From Arthrobacter sp. ES3-54 (GTDB taxonomy: Bacteria; Actinomycetota; Actinomycetes; Actinomycetales; Micrococcaceae), in NCBI RefSeq assembly GCF_029504395.1, contig NZ_JAQFIF010000008.1, positions 1-64,000 on the forward strand: 64,000 nt of DNA. The letters are read 5' to 3'. The translations under genes were made by a program, and so were the position numbers. Positions 1-8,244 of this stretch are shown here, piece after piece; position 1 is the stretch's first letter; every line of letters starts with the position of its first letter. Below the pieces are notes generated by a model. The model made no database searches, was not told where the DNA came from, and saw nothing but the letters and a program-made list of their open reading frames with translations.

Positions 1-110
1 CAATTCAACCAATTCAATACAATAAATTGGTATCAACAAACTTGGCACACTATTGAGTTCTCAAACAACAGACACACCCGGCACCACCACAACCACTCGG
101 TCAAGGATCG
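1..110 (-). promoter_or_regulatory. Leader of an rRNA operon; the 16S gene lies beyond the left edge
   Basis: Read on the minus strand, this AT-rich stretch has the form of the transcribed leader in front of 16S rRNA in Arthrobacter relatives: a GTTTGAGAACTCAATAGTG block of antitermination (boxA-like) type, then a TTGGTTGAATTG stretch near the edge. No rRNA sequence itself is in the window, so the 16S gene is inferred from resemblance to remembered leaders. The leader is followed leftwards by the window end, and its promoter sits at 129-158. Confidence 0.7.
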
Positions 111-128
111 CTCCGGAGCAACTTTTCA

Positions 129-158
129 AACTTACCCGATCTTGGGAGTGTTTGCAAA
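129..158 (-). promoter_or_regulatory. Probable rRNA operon promoter
   Basis: On the minus strand TTTGCA (158-153) and TAAGTT (134-129) are separated by 18 bases and followed by TGAAAAGTTGCTCCGG, a layout typical of rrn promoters in Micrococcaceae. It points towards the leader at 110-1. Confidence 0.55.
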
Positions 159-570
159 TTCGCACTTCTGCGATTTACATTCTCTCAAGAAGGTCCCCGC
201 CTTTATTTAGCACGCAAATTCGCGAACCATTTTCAGGCTGTTTAGAAGGGGGTCGGTCGCTTTCTTTCCGCATCAGCGGCGGCGACTCGAATTACTTTAC
301 ACGCCGGGAGGACCGGGCACAAATCGGCCTCCTGAGGTGCCTCCTGGCGTCATAATCCCCGCATCGGCGCGGAATCCTCCCGTCCCAGCCGCCCCCGAGG
401 GCATGCCAGTCGGCGTCGGACTTTTATGTAGTGGGTCACACCCCGCACAGGCCTCGCCTGACAGCGAGGAGCTGTTCAATCTCCCGACGGGGCCGCCCCT
501 CCGGGCGGCTGTCCACTCCACATAGCCGCGGCTGTCCGTTGCGCCGGAACGGCCCCGCTGGCTAGGGTGG
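159..570. other. Intergenic region without a recognised gene
   Basis: I see no convincing coding sequence here. The short open frames on both strands have no ribosome binding site and no recognisable domain. The part nearest the rRNA promoter is relatively AT-rich (159-300) and may carry upstream promoter elements; the rest is GC-rich spacer. Confidence 0.5.
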
Positions 571-590
571 ATGCTAAGCATGCTTAGCAT
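571..590. promoter_or_regulatory. Perfect 20-bp palindrome upstream of the SDR gene
   Basis: ATGCTAAGCATGCTTAGCAT reads the same on both strands. It lies 52 bases before the SDR start, just downstream of a TAGGGT (-10-like) hexamer at 563-568. Its size and position suit a binding site for a dimeric regulator; the regulator is unknown. Confidence 0.5.
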
Positions 591-642
591 GTGCATGGCG
601 GGCAAGCTGTCCGCGCTGAAACCCATGATCCGGAGGAGCACC

Positions 643-1536
643 ATGACTGACCAGTACACCTTCAAGAACCCGGTAACAGCGTACGAACACATCTCACCCC
701 CGAAGCAGAGCCAGCCTGAACCCGGTCTGGATGCCAAGCTCACCCCGAAGTCGGACCTGGGCGAGGACACCTACCGAGGCACCGGCCGTCTCGAAGGCCG
801 CAAGGCGCTCGTCACCGGAGCGGACTCCGGCATCGGCGCCGCCACGGCCATCGCGTTCGCACGCGAGGGCGCCGACGTCGTCCTGTCCTACCTGCCCGAA
901 GAGGAGGAGGACGCCACCCGGATCGCGAACCTGATCGAGAAAGCCGGGCGCAAGGCGATCAAGGTTCCCGGTGACCTCAAAGACTCGGCGACATGCCGCG
1001 AGCTGGTGGACACTGCGGTGCGCGAGCTGGGCGGTTTGGACATCCTGGTGAACAACGCCGGCAAGCAAGTGGCCCAGGAGGACATCGGTGAGATCACCGA
1101 CGAGCAGTTCGACCACACGCAGAAGACCAACGTCTACGCCATGTTCTGGCTGACCAAGGCCGCCGTGCCGCACCTGCCGGCTGGATCTACCATCATCAAC
1201 ACCACGTCCATCCAGGCCTACAACCCCTCGCCGACTCTCGTGGATTACGCCACAACCAAGGCCAGCATCAACAACTTCACCAAGGGTTTGGCGCAGCAGC
1301 TCGCCCCGAAGGGAATCCGAGTCAACGCGGTCGCGCCCGGGCCTATCTGGACGCCGCTCCAGCCCAGCAGCGGGCAGCCCGTGGAGGCCTTGCCCGAATT
1401 CGGCAAGGACACTCCCCTGGGCCGGGCCGGCCAGCCGGCCGAGCTTGCCCCGGCGTACGTGTTCCTGGCGTCCGCTGAGTCCAGCTACGTCGTCGGCGAG
1501 ACGCTCAACGTCAACGGCGGCAGCCCCACGCCGTAG
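643..1536 (+). CDS. SDR family NAD(P)-dependent oxidoreductase
   Basis: A 297-residue short-chain dehydrogenase that oxidises or reduces an alcohol/ketone pair in the cytoplasm; the substrate cannot be read from sequence. The Rossmann nucleotide-binding motif TGADSGIG is at residues 58-65, NNAG near 137, and the catalytic YATTK near 202-206. The long N-terminal extension before the Rossmann fold and the total length are typical of the YghA/YhdF-like SDR group, often general stress proteins. The ATG at 643 is chosen because GGAGGAG lies just upstream; an in-frame ATG at 571 would fall inside the palindrome. The gene stands alone. Confidence 0.9.
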   Translation: MTDQYTFKNPVTAYEHISPPKQSQPEPGLDAKLTPKSDLGEDTYRGTGRLEGRKALVTGADSGIGAATAIAFAREGADVVLSYLPEEEEDATRIANLIEKAGRKAIKVPGDLKDSATCRELVDTAVRELGGLDILVNNAGKQVAQEDIGEITDEQFDHTQKTNVYAMFWLTKAAVPHLPAGSTIINTTSIQAYNPSPTLVDYATTKASINNFTKGLAQQLAPKGIRVNAVAPGPIWTPLQPSSGQPVEALPEFGKDTPLGRAGQPAELAPAYVFLASAESSYVVGETLNVNGGSPTP

Positions 1537-1748
1537 TCCAGTCCCGTACTCGATTGCCGGCGCCGGGTGAACCGTGCGGTCCTTCCCTGCAGCGTCAAGA
1601 TGCTCGGGGAAGGGCCGCTTTTCACCGAGGTGACCCTACGCGATATCCGGGTCAGGGGTCTGGATGAAGCTTCGTCCCGGGCCTATATTTTGCTTAATGG
1701 CAATAGCGCGGTCGTACCAAACGGGCGCGGCGTGTTCAGGAGGAGATC

Positions 1749-2024
1749 ATGAGCCCGACACCTAAACAGCCTTTGACCGACGACAGCATCAAAGTCCGTC
1801 AGGTCAGCCATTACCAGTTCAGCTGGGTGGCGGGTGAGCCCGGAAAGCCTGGCACGTGGACGCTTCAGTTGGTCCTTGATCAAGGCGCATGGGAAGAGGT
1901 CCTGACGTTGGACGGGCAGGATGCCGAGAACCTGCAGACCCTCCTTTCCGCGTCGGCGACCGTGTTTTACGATGTGCCGCGACGGACCCTGATGTTCGGG
2001 ACCACAGCCTCGGGGCAGCGCTAG
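1749..2024 (+). CDS. Conserved small hypothetical protein
   Basis: A 91-residue soluble protein with a strong AGGAGG ribosome binding site five bases before the ATG. It has no signal peptide, membrane segment or catalytic motif. The middle (WTLQLVLDQGAWEEVLTLDG) looks like alternating strands, and the stretch ENLQTLLSASATVFYD like a helix. It resembles the small uncharacterised proteins common in Arthrobacter genomes; no function can be assigned. Confidence 0.75.
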   Translation: MSPTPKQPLTDDSIKVRQVSHYQFSWVAGEPGKPGTWTLQLVLDQGAWEEVLTLDGQDAENLQTLLSASATVFYDVPRRTLMFGTTASGQR

Positions 2025-2111
2025 TCGTTCCGGCGGTGCCGCATGCGGACCCGCTCAAGCCTGTCTTTGGTCAAGTTTCGCCGCGCTATTCTCTCCCTGC
2101 TACGGCACTGC

Positions 2112-2117
2112 TAGCTT
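2112..2117 (+). promoter_or_regulatory. -10 element for the first PspC gene (leaderless start)
   Basis: TAGCTT ends six bases before the ATG at 2124, so transcription probably begins at or next to the start codon. No ribosome binding site and no clear -35 are visible. Confidence 0.45.
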
Positions 2118-2123
2118 GACTGG

Positions 2124-2306
2124 ATGGAACGATCTCTGGTCAGGCCGAGGAACCGCAAGATTATCGCAGGAGTGTGCGCCGCCCTCGCCGAGCGCTTTGG
2201 TATCTCTAAGACGGTGGTCCGCCTCGGCTTCGTGTTCTTCGGCCTCTTCGGCATCGGTGAGTTCGTCTACATTGCGCTGTGGATCCTCATCCCCAAGGGC
2301 CGGTAG
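2124..2306 (+). CDS. PspC domain protein (small membrane protein)
   Basis: A 60-residue protein that is essentially one PspC domain: a basic N-terminus (RPRNRK), the IIAGVCAALAERFGI helix, then a hydrophobic segment (FVFFGLFGIGEFVYIALWILIP) that anchors it in the membrane. PspC family members respond to membrane stress. A second copy at 6691-6924 shares the FFGLFG-GEFVYIALW core. The transcript is probably leaderless because a -10 box sits immediately upstream. Confidence 0.85.
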   Translation: MERSLVRPRNRKIIAGVCAALAERFGISKTVVRLGFVFFGLFGIGEFVYIALWILIPKGR

Positions 2307-2325
2307 CGGAAAGTCACCGCGCCGT

Positions 2326-2781
2326 CTATGTCTCGACGAAAGCCACCTGTGTGGAATATTGCTGATAGAGCTTGACGGCCTCTTCGATCTCGATGTGGCC
2401 GAAGTTCAACGCGACCTGCAGCCCCTCCAGCTGGGCGCTGCAGGTTTCGGCCGCGCTCACGCGGTCCGCCAGCGAATGGGACGTGGCAAAGTTCGTGGCC
2501 AGCGCCGCGGCCACAGAACAGATCACCGCCAGCAGACACAGCCCGCGCCACACCACCGAGTCGTCGCTCAGGTTGAAGAGTTCGGCCACCGCGTTGGTGA
2601 AGCCCGTGCCCCCAACGGCGGGCCCGGCGGTAAACGCTGCGGCCAGCGCGCTGCCCACGATGCTGGTGTTGGCCAGCCGGGTGCGCCGGGGCCTTTCCCG
2701 GCCGAGATAGGCGCGGATGGCGCGCTGCTTCTCCTCGATGCGGTTGGACAGCCTTTGCCGCGTATCGGATGTTTCGTCCAT
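2326..2781 (-). CDS. Small membrane protein of unknown function
   Basis: The 151-residue product starts with a charged helical segment (residues about 5-35, many E/R/K) and is followed by two hydrophobic stretches (VGSALAAAFTAGPAVGG and GLCLLAVICSVAAALATNFA), giving a hairpin-type membrane topology. A charged C-terminal helix follows. I chose the ATG at 2781 because a GGGGA ribosome binding site precedes it; a longer frame back to 2949 has GC-rich, low-quality sequence. It is convergent with the PspC gene. Function not recognised. Confidence 0.65.
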   Translation of the reverse strand: MDETSDTRQRLSNRIEEKQRAIRAYLGRERPRRTRLANTSIVGSALAAAFTAGPAVGGTGFTNAVAELFNLSDDSVVWRGLCLLAVICSVAAALATNFATSHSLADRVSAAETCSAQLEGLQVALNFGHIEIEEAVKLYQQYSTQVAFVET

Positions 2782-3018
2782 GACCTGGTCCCCGGTTCCC
2801 TCGCCGATCGTGTCCGCACGCCTGGAAAGTGGGATCCGGCGGCCAGCGGTCCCCCGGTTTCTCCGGCCTCCCCCAGCCAGCGCGGGAAGCATCCCCCGTG
2901 GCCGCTCTCCTCCCGAAACGCGCACACGTTTAGGATGCTCCCGCGCCACTGCGGGTGTCTACTGTCACGAGCGGCGTGAAGAGGAGCCCGAACCAGGGGC
3001 ACCACGCCGATCCGGCCA

Positions 3019-3468
3019 TCAGTCCTTCGTCTTCAGTTCCTCGGCGAGCATCACGATGATGCCGCTGGGACCACGAACGTACGTGAGTTTGTAGACGTCC
3101 TCGTAGGTCGCCACGCCGCGTAGCGGCCGGCAGCCGTGCCTCGCGGCGATCTCAAGGGCTTCGTCAATGTCGTCGACTGAGAAGGCGACGCGGTGCATGC
3201 CAATCTCGTTGGGACGAGTGGGGCTCGACTCAATTGCTTCGGGGTGGATGTACTCGAAGAGCTCAAGGCGACCGTGACCGTCTGGTGTTTGGAGCATCGC
3301 AATTTTGGCATGGTTGCCATCAAGGCCCACGGCAGTATCGGTCCATTCACCACTGACCGTGTCACGGCCGACGACCGTGAGACCGAGGTCGGTGAAAAAG
3401 GCGATCGTTGCTTCGAGGTCGCGAACGGCGATGCCGACGTTCTCAAGTTTAATGGCCATGCATTGCAC
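3019..3468 (-). CDS. VOC (glyoxalase/bleomycin-resistance fold) family protein
   Basis: A 149-residue protein with two beta-alpha-beta-beta-beta modules typical of the vicinal oxygen chelate superfamily: one at residues about 6-75 (NVGIAVRDLEATIAFFTDLG) and one at 85-145 (HRVAFSVDDIDEALEIAARHG, ending YVRGPSGIIVMLAEEL). Candidate metal ligands are the His of MHRVAF and Glu residues in the ends of the modules. The substrate is unknown. An alternative ATG lies three codons in. A 126-bp copy of the 3' end of such a gene is found at 13205-13330. Confidence 0.85.
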   Translation of the reverse strand: MQCMAIKLENVGIAVRDLEATIAFFTDLGLTVVGRDTVSGEWTDTAVGLDGNHAKIAMLQTPDGHGRLELFEYIHPEAIESSPTRPNEIGMHRVAFSVDDIDEALEIAARHGCRPLRGVATYEDVYKLTYVRGPSGIIVMLAEELKTKD

Positions 3469-3651
3469 GCTACCGAGTCGGGCCGATTAGCTCCAGTGGG
3501 TAGGGGGACTCAATCGAACAAGCCCCGTGGGCAATGAGGGCAACGGTAGTTCTGTCATGGGTCAAATCCGAGCTGACGGCGGCGAACCCTGATGCGGTCG
3601 CCCTCTCAGGGTCCGCTTACCTTCTATGCCCTTGAAGGAGCGTGATCCTCG

Positions 3652-4062
3652 TCAGTTGATGATTTCGCCTCCCTCGTCCGCACGGAGTGCTGCCAGGCGT
3701 TCTTTCCACGCCTGGAGCGCCTCGGGCGCTTGTCGTGTCCAATCGGTGACTTCGCCGACGACCCTGAGCGGGGCACTGCTGCGATATGACCGGGTGGGGT
3801 TGCCGGGGAATTTCTTGTCGGTCACGTTCGGGTCGTCCTCGAATGCCCCGGTCGGCTCGACGGCGTAGACGCGCGGGGCGCCGTCACCCGCCGCGAGTTC
3901 CGCAGCGAGTCCCGCACCGTTCGGAAAAGCGGTGAAATAGATGTGATTCATCACGACTTCGGGACGGTAGTTCGACCTGAAGCCCGCCCTCAGGAGATCA
4001 CCGTCCCGGAGGTTGGCTTTCGTGCCGTGAAAGAATGGACCCTCGTCCAGCGGTTGGCTCAC
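3652..4062 (-). CDS. arr: NAD(+)-rifampin ADP-ribosyltransferase (Arr)
   Basis: A 136-residue cytoplasmic enzyme of the Arr family, which transfers ADP-ribose from NAD+ to the C23 hydroxyl of rifampin and inactivates the drug. Family signatures are present in order: FFHGTKA at residues 10-16 (the NAD-binding His), MNHIYFT near 38-44, YAVEP near 66-70, and the highly conserved EDDPNVTDKKFPGNPTRSYR at 74-93. The length matches the family. The start is GTG at 4062, with a TAGGCT -10 box six bases upstream, so the transcript is probably leaderless. It predicts intrinsic rifampin resistance, as in many actinobacteria. Confidence 0.93.
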   Translation of the reverse strand: MSQPLDEGPFFHGTKANLRDGDLLRAGFRSNYRPEVVMNHIYFTAFPNGAGLAAELAAGDGAPRVYAVEPTGAFEDDPNVTDKKFPGNPTRSYRSSAPLRVVGEVTDWTRQAPEALQAWKERLAALRADEGGEIIN

Positions 4063-4068
4063 AGCTAC

Positions 4069-4074
4069 AGCCTA
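4069..4074 (-). promoter_or_regulatory. -10 element for arr (leaderless GTG start)
   Basis: TAGGCT on the minus strand, separated by six bases from the GTG start of arr at 4062. No ribosome binding site lies between them. Confidence 0.45.
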
Positions 4075-4191
4075 AGGCGACGACATCGCCGAACAGCCTC
4101 CGGCACGGCAGACGCTCGATTTGCGGGCGATGGAGACGCCCACAGAACGCCGCCACCAGGCGCTGAACTCCACAAAGGCACCGCACGACGT

Positions 4192-4237
4192 CGGGCCTGA
4201 CCCCCGCTTCCAATGCTGGAAGTGGGGGTCAGGCCCG
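4192..4237. terminator. 21-bp near-perfect hairpin, possible bidirectional terminator
   Basis: The arm CGGGCCTGACCCCCGCTTCC (plus A; 4192-4212) pairs with 4217-4237 around an ATGC loop; the only irregularity is one G-T pair. There is no T-run on either side, so it is not a textbook intrinsic terminator. It separates arr from the small membrane protein gene at 4271-4444, whose transcript would read into it. It could instead be a dispersed palindromic repeat. Confidence 0.55.
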
Positions 4238-4270
4238 TTCGGTTACTGGCGTGCGGCTGCTGGGATGCGG

Positions 4271-4444
4271 TCAGCGCAGGGACCGCAGCGACGCGTACGG
4301 TTCGCTGGGCAGGTTGCCGGCCATCCACGGGCGGGTGGACCGGACGGGCGGGGTGTGGCCCCGGCCGTCGCGGAAGACCGCGACGATGGTGGCGACGGCT
4401 GCGTAGACCACGAGTCCGGCGAGCAGGATAGCGGCAAATTCCAT
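4271..4444 (-). CDS. 57-residue single-pass membrane protein
   Basis: A short gene that is easily missed. It has an ATG at 4444 preceded by GAGGTGC seven bases upstream, and a TGA at 4271. The product begins MEFAAILLAGLVVYAAVATI, continues into VAVFRDGRG (a membrane helix followed by a basic stop-transfer region), and ends with a Pro/Arg/Ser-rich tail (about residues 30-57). It lies upstream of the strong hairpin at 4192-4237, in the right orientation to use it as a terminator. Function unknown. Confidence 0.7.
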   Translation of the reverse strand: MEFAAILLAGLVVYAAVATIVAVFRDGRGHTPPVRSTRPWMAGNLPSEPYASLRSLR

Positions 4445-4465
4445 TTGAGAAGCACCTCGGGCGAG

Positions 4466-4516
4466 TGATGGAGCTGGTTGTTGGGGCGGATGATGGAACA
4501 GGTTGTTTGGGCCGGA
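4466..4516. repeat. Two imperfect tandem copies of a 25-26 bp unit
   Basis: Units beginning TGATGGAGCTGGTTGTTGGG (4466) and TGATGGAACAGGTTGTTTGG (4491) follow each other directly. They lie upstream of the 57-residue protein gene (minus strand) and could form operator sites for it. The rest of 4517-4728 has no gene. Confidence 0.5.
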
Positions 4517-4601
4517 TTCCGGAGTGATCGGTGAGGTTCAGAGCGGCGGCTGTGGTTCAGGTTTCCCGGTCCTTTTGTGGTGACAAGTCCAGTTTCCGCG
4601 C

Positions 4602-4625
4602 CCACCGTGTGAGCCACCGTGTGAG
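4602..4625. repeat. Perfect tandem 12-bp repeat
   Basis: CCACCGTGTGAG occurs twice in a row, about 105 bases before the -10 box of the BTAD regulator gene. Confidence 0.5.
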
Positions 4626-4728
4626 GGCTTTTCGCCCGGTTTACGGCCCGGATCGGCTCGAGTCAGGCGCCCGCCACTCCCCCGACGCACGCCCGCCAAC
4701 ACCCCCTCCCGCGCGGCCGCTGTCGGCG

Positions 4729-4734
4729 TAGCAT
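4729..4734 (+). promoter_or_regulatory. -10 element for the BTAD regulator (leaderless start)
   Basis: TAGCAT lies seven bases before the ATG at 4742. It overlaps an in-frame upstream ATG at 4733, which therefore is unlikely to be the start. Confidence 0.45.
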
Positions 4735-4741
4735 GACTCAT

Positions 4742-6589
4742 ATGGCCGAGACTTGGATTCGGCTCCTCGGTCCGCCCAGGATCGAGTCCGCTGGCACCGC
4801 ACTCCGGCAGCCCCGGGGCCGCAAGGCGTGGGCTGTGCTGGCCTACCTCGCGCTGCAACCGGGCGGCACCGGCCGGGCCCGGACGGCCACGATCCTGTTC
4901 CCCGACGCCGAGGACCCGCTCGGCGCCCTGCGCTGGAACCTCTCCGAGCTGCGGCGGACCCTCGGCCCGGATTCGGTCGGCGGCGACCCGCTGCGGCTGG
5001 TGTTGCCGGCCGGGTGGAACTGCGATGTGAGGGCGGCGCTGGCCCCAAGCGGCGACGCCGATCCCCGCACTTTCGACGGCGAGCTCCTGGAGGGCCTCGC
5101 CTTCGCGGACTGCCCCGTGTTCGAGTCCTGGCTGGAGGACCAGCGGCACCGGCTCGAGAACTGCGTGCTGACGCTGCTCTACGAGGCCTCGCTCGCCGCG
5201 CTGGCGGCCGGAAGGGCGGACGACGCCGTCGACCTCGCCACCCGCGCGCTGCACCTGGACCCCTTCAACGCCGACTGCCACGCCGTGCTGATCAAGGCCC
5301 TGGTGTCCCTGGGCGAGTACCGGCGGGCGCGGGAGCAGGCCGACAAGTGCCGCGAGCTTTACCGGCGGGAGCTCGGGCTCGGGGTGCCCGCGGAGGTGCG
5401 CCGGGCGCTGTCCGACGCGGCCCCCGCGGCCGAGCCCGGGCTGCCGGCCAGCTCGGCCGCGGTGCGGTCCTACCTCGATGCCGCCGAGGCGTCGCTCTCG
5501 GCAGGCTCGGTGGACCGCGGGCTGGAACAGTTACGGCTCGCGGCTGAAATCGCACAACGGACCGGCGATCACCATCTGCTCGCCGAATCCCTGGTCACGC
5601 TGTCCGGGGCGCTGATCCACCAGGCCGGTGGCCGCGGCGCCGAGGTGGCGGATCTCCTGCACAGAGCTTTACAAACAGAGGCGCTGAAATCGGAGGGATT
5701 GGACCCGGAGTCGCTGTCAAAGGCGCACAACCCCGGACGGCCGGCGTCGCGGGTGGCGGCGGCCGCGTACCGGGAGCTCGGGTACCTGTCCGTGCAGCGC
5801 GGCATTCCGGACCGTGCGGCCGGCTGGCTGGAGCAGGCGGCCCGGGCGGCGGACGGGTTCGACGATGAACGGTCCAGGATCCTGGCCATCCAGGGCATGG
5901 CGGCCTCGGACACCGCACATTACGGCGAGGCGCTGGCGGCCCTGGCCGAATCCAGCCGGCTCGCCACCGCCGCGGGCGGCCGGCGTCTGCTGGCGTTCAG
6001 CGAGGCCCTGACGGGCCGGGTGCATCTGCTGCGCGGGGATTTGGAGCCGGCGGCCGAAGCCTTGGACCGGGCCCAGGAGCTGATCGCGGCCGAGCACTGG
6101 ACGGCGTTCGAGCCCTTTGTCGCCGGGCTCCGCGGCGAGACCTTCCTCGCCGCCGGCAAGCTGGACGACGCTGCTCCCCTGATCGACCGCTCGTGGGTGA
6201 TGGCCGATGTCGCCGGCGACCACTGTTACCTGACCCTGGCCGCCGGGGCCAAGGCCCGGCTCAGCATGGCGCTGAACGATCCGGCCGCGGCCGAGTCGTG
6301 GCTGAAGCGCGGGCTCGACACCTCTCCCTGGTATCTCTGGTACCGGGCGCGGCTGCTGGACACGGCCGCCGAGGTCGCGATCGACGGCGGCTCCCCCGCG
6401 GCCGGGGACTACGCCGACCGGCTGGGCACCATGGCCAGCCGCGGCGCACTGCGCGAACTCGTGGTCCGGGCGCACTCGCACCGGGCGGTCCTGGGCGACA
6501 CCGCCGCCGCGGAGACGATTCCGTGGCTTGCCAAGGACATCGATAACCCGGCTCTCAATGAGTACCTGGCGCGGCGCGGCCAGCTCTGA
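4742..6589 (+). CDS. BTAD domain transcriptional regulator with TPR-like repeats
   Basis: A 615-residue regulator of the SARP/AfsR-related type. Residues about 5-90 look like the winged-helix DNA-binding domain (GRKAWAVLAYLALQP, then LRWNLSELRRTLG as the recognition region). Residues about 95-230 are the bacterial transcriptional activator domain, recognisable from DPFNADCHAVLIKALVSLGEYRRAREQADKCRELYRRELG. The rest is Ala-rich helical repeats of TPR type (240-610). No ATPase domain is present. The target genes are unknown; the next gene downstream encodes a PspC protein. The start at 4742 follows from the -10 box at 4729. Confidence 0.85.
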   Translation: MAETWIRLLGPPRIESAGTALRQPRGRKAWAVLAYLALQPGGTGRARTATILFPDAEDPLGALRWNLSELRRTLGPDSVGGDPLRLVLPAGWNCDVRAALAPSGDADPRTFDGELLEGLAFADCPVFESWLEDQRHRLENCVLTLLYEASLAALAAGRADDAVDLATRALHLDPFNADCHAVLIKALVSLGEYRRAREQADKCRELYRRELGLGVPAEVRRALSDAAPAAEPGLPASSAAVRSYLDAAEASLSAGSVDRGLEQLRLAAEIAQRTGDHHLLAESLVTLSGALIHQAGGRGAEVADLLHRALQTEALKSEGLDPESLSKAHNPGRPASRVAAAAYRELGYLSVQRGIPDRAAGWLEQAARAADGFDDERSRILAIQGMAASDTAHYGEALAALAESSRLATAAGGRRLLAFSEALTGRVHLLRGDLEPAAEALDRAQELIAAEHWTAFEPFVAGLRGETFLAAGKLDDAAPLIDRSWVMADVAGDHCYLTLAAGAKARLSMALNDPAAAESWLKRGLDTSPWYLWYRARLLDTAAEVAIDGGSPAAGDYADRLGTMASRGALRELVVRAHSHRAVLGDTAAAETIPWLAKDIDNPALNEYLARRGQL

Positions 6590-6690
6590 CGACGGGCTAA
6601 GCCGCGGGGGCTGTGGCGCCTCTGTGTCGTCGCTGCGCGGGCGCGAAGTTTCCTGCTGACGGGACGGAGACCCGGTGCTGGGGTGACGAA

Positions 6691-6924
6691 ATGGCAGCAA
6701 CCCTGGTTCGTCCCCGGCGTGGCAAGGTCTTCGCCGGGGTGTGTGCGGCCCTGGCCGACCGCTTCGAGGTCCCGCGGGCGTTCGTCCGCGTCGGGTTCAT
6801 GTTCTTCGGCCTTTTCGGCGTGGGCGAGTTCGTCTATATCGCGCTGTGGATCATCATCCCCCAGTCCGATTACCCGCCGCGCAGGACTGCGCACGGCGCA
6901 GCTCTCATCACTGGAACTAAGTAA
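6691..6924 (+). CDS. PspC domain protein (second copy)
   Basis: The 77-residue product has the PspC fold: RPRRGKVFAGVCAALADRFEV, a hydrophobic segment FMFFGLFGVGEFVYIALWIIIP, then a 23-residue polar tail that the copy at 2124-2306 lacks. I take the ATG at 6691 (MAATLVRP), where similarity to the first copy begins, over an upstream frame to 6613. The role is probably membrane-stress sensing. Confidence 0.82.
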   Translation: MAATLVRPRRGKVFAGVCAALADRFEVPRAFVRVGFMFFGLFGVGEFVYIALWIIIPQSDYPPRRTAHGAALITGTK

Positions 6925-6950
6925 CCCATCCATCGCGCTGCCCCGTGCCC

Positions 6951-6956
6951 TAGGAT
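6951..6956 (+). promoter_or_regulatory. -10 element for the DUF6226-like gene (leaderless start)
   Basis: TAGGAT is followed after six bases by the ATG at 6963; no ribosome binding site is present. Confidence 0.45.
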
Positions 6957-6962
6957 CGCGGT

Positions 6963-8120
6963 ATGGGGCCAACCGAGGACTTGTTCGAAGGTCCACCGTC
7001 CGGATTGCCGGAGCCAATGCGTCGGGGCCGGGCACGGTATCAACCGGCGGCGGGCGAACCGGCCAAGGTCAGGCACGTCGGGGGCTATGCCCCGTTCATC
7101 GAATTTTGCACCGACCGCGGAGTCCGGGCCGAAGAAATGGCCTCGGACCCTGAGCGGCTCATTTCGTTCCTGCGCGCGTTCAGCTCTCACTTTGAAAACG
7201 ACAGCATGCTCAGTGCCGCGGCGGCCGTCTTCGCCGGGAACGCCATCGCCCGCCTGAGACCGGACGCGCAGTGGGCCGCATACGAAGGCGCACCTCCGAC
7301 GGTGGGAAACCGGCAGCGGCAGTTCGACGTCGACCGTCTGCTGGTGGCTGTGCGCAGCGCGGACGAACAATCATTGCGCGGGTTCGTTTCCGCGCTTTTG
7401 GACTGGGCCCGGGAGGAAGTGGATGAGTCCCCAGCAATGCAGCCCGTTCCGGTATCACCGACGGCCGGACAGCCCCGCTATGTCCGGCCGGACTTGCCGA
7501 CGGCCACCCACTACTCCCGAGACGGGGAACCCATTCCCTACGGCCGGCAGTGGGGCGCGGAGGGGCCCGATCCCGATTCCTACAGCGTGGACAGCCATTC
7601 CGAGCGTTTCGCCGGACTTCACATCGTGGCGCGTGCCTTGATCGACCATCTGGCTAACGCGTACGACGTCGAGGTCCACGAGGATCCGGTCCGTGCCAGG
7701 GATCTGCTGATCGAGGTCCGGGACGTGCTGCACGCGGTTCGGGTCACCCCGCGGCGTTCCGGAGCGGCTCCACTGACCTTTGTGCTGACCGGCTATCCGG
7801 GCGTCGTGGTCCACGCCGGAGTGCTGCACGACTTCAGGTTCCCCGTGTGCGGCTGCGACGCGTGCGACGAAACGGCGGAGACAACAGCGGACCGCATGGA
7901 GCGGCTGGTGCTCTCGGTCGCGGCCGGCGGATACGCCGAACGCTACCCGGTTGGCAGCCGGCGGTGGAGCGAATACGCACTCACCGCATTTGACGGCTCC
8001 GGCTCGGAAGGCGGAAGTGGCGAACCCGGCCCCGTCGCCCCCGCCCGACTCCACGAGGCAGAGATCCGGCTGCGGGACGTAGCCGGTCTGTGGAGTCCAT
8101 GGCCGCTGCGGGGGAGCTGA
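6963..8120 (+). CDS. Two-domain protein; C-terminal half DUF6226-like
   Basis: A 385-residue cytoplasmic protein. The N-terminal part (about 35-150) is helical and unrecognised. The C-terminal part (about 175-355) has the features I associate with the actinobacterial DUF6226 family: PYGRQWG, DSYSVDSHSERFAGLH, HAVRVTPR, FVLTGYPGVVVHAGVLHDF, and the cysteine cluster CGCDACDE near residue 299-306, which could bind a metal. A low-complexity GSGSEGGSGEPG stretch follows. The family has no known function, and the domain name is from memory. Confidence 0.65.
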   Translation: MGPTEDLFEGPPSGLPEPMRRGRARYQPAAGEPAKVRHVGGYAPFIEFCTDRGVRAEEMASDPERLISFLRAFSSHFENDSMLSAAAAVFAGNAIARLRPDAQWAAYEGAPPTVGNRQRQFDVDRLLVAVRSADEQSLRGFVSALLDWAREEVDESPAMQPVPVSPTAGQPRYVRPDLPTATHYSRDGEPIPYGRQWGAEGPDPDSYSVDSHSERFAGLHIVARALIDHLANAYDVEVHEDPVRARDLLIEVRDVLHAVRVTPRRSGAAPLTFVLTGYPGVVVHAGVLHDFRFPVCGCDACDETAETTADRMERLVLSVAAGGYAERYPVGSRRWSEYALTAFDGSGSEGGSGEPGPVAPARLHEAEIRLRDVAGLWSPWPLRGS

Positions 8121-8182
8121 ACGTCGACGGCGCCGGCCCGCCGTCGTCGACCTTCTGTTAAAGCACAGGCGGGTTAAACAAA

Positions 8183-8212
8183 AGCAGGGCCCGTCCGAAG
8201 ACGGGCCCTGCT
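8183..8212 (-). terminator. Intrinsic terminator of cspA
   Basis: A 13-bp perfect GC-rich stem (8183-8195 with 8200-8212) closes a four-base loop, UUCG as read in the cspA transcript. On the minus strand it is followed by TTTGTTT. It sits 33 bases after the cspA stop codon. Confidence 0.85.
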
Positions 8213-8244
8213 AGAAACCTAACGGTCCCGGGTATCTAAGGAAA

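Noticed and set aside
3478..3540. tRNA-like string GGGCCGATTAGCTCCAGTGG at 3478-3497
   Set aside because: It resembles the 5' half of a tRNA with D-loop, but no anticodon arm, T-arm or acceptor pairing can be formed with the following bases. At most a tRNA-like fragment.
5717..6700. Long minus-strand open frame opposite the BTAD regulator
   Set aside because: Gly/Arg/Pro-rich product without domains; a by-product of high GC opposite a clear gene.
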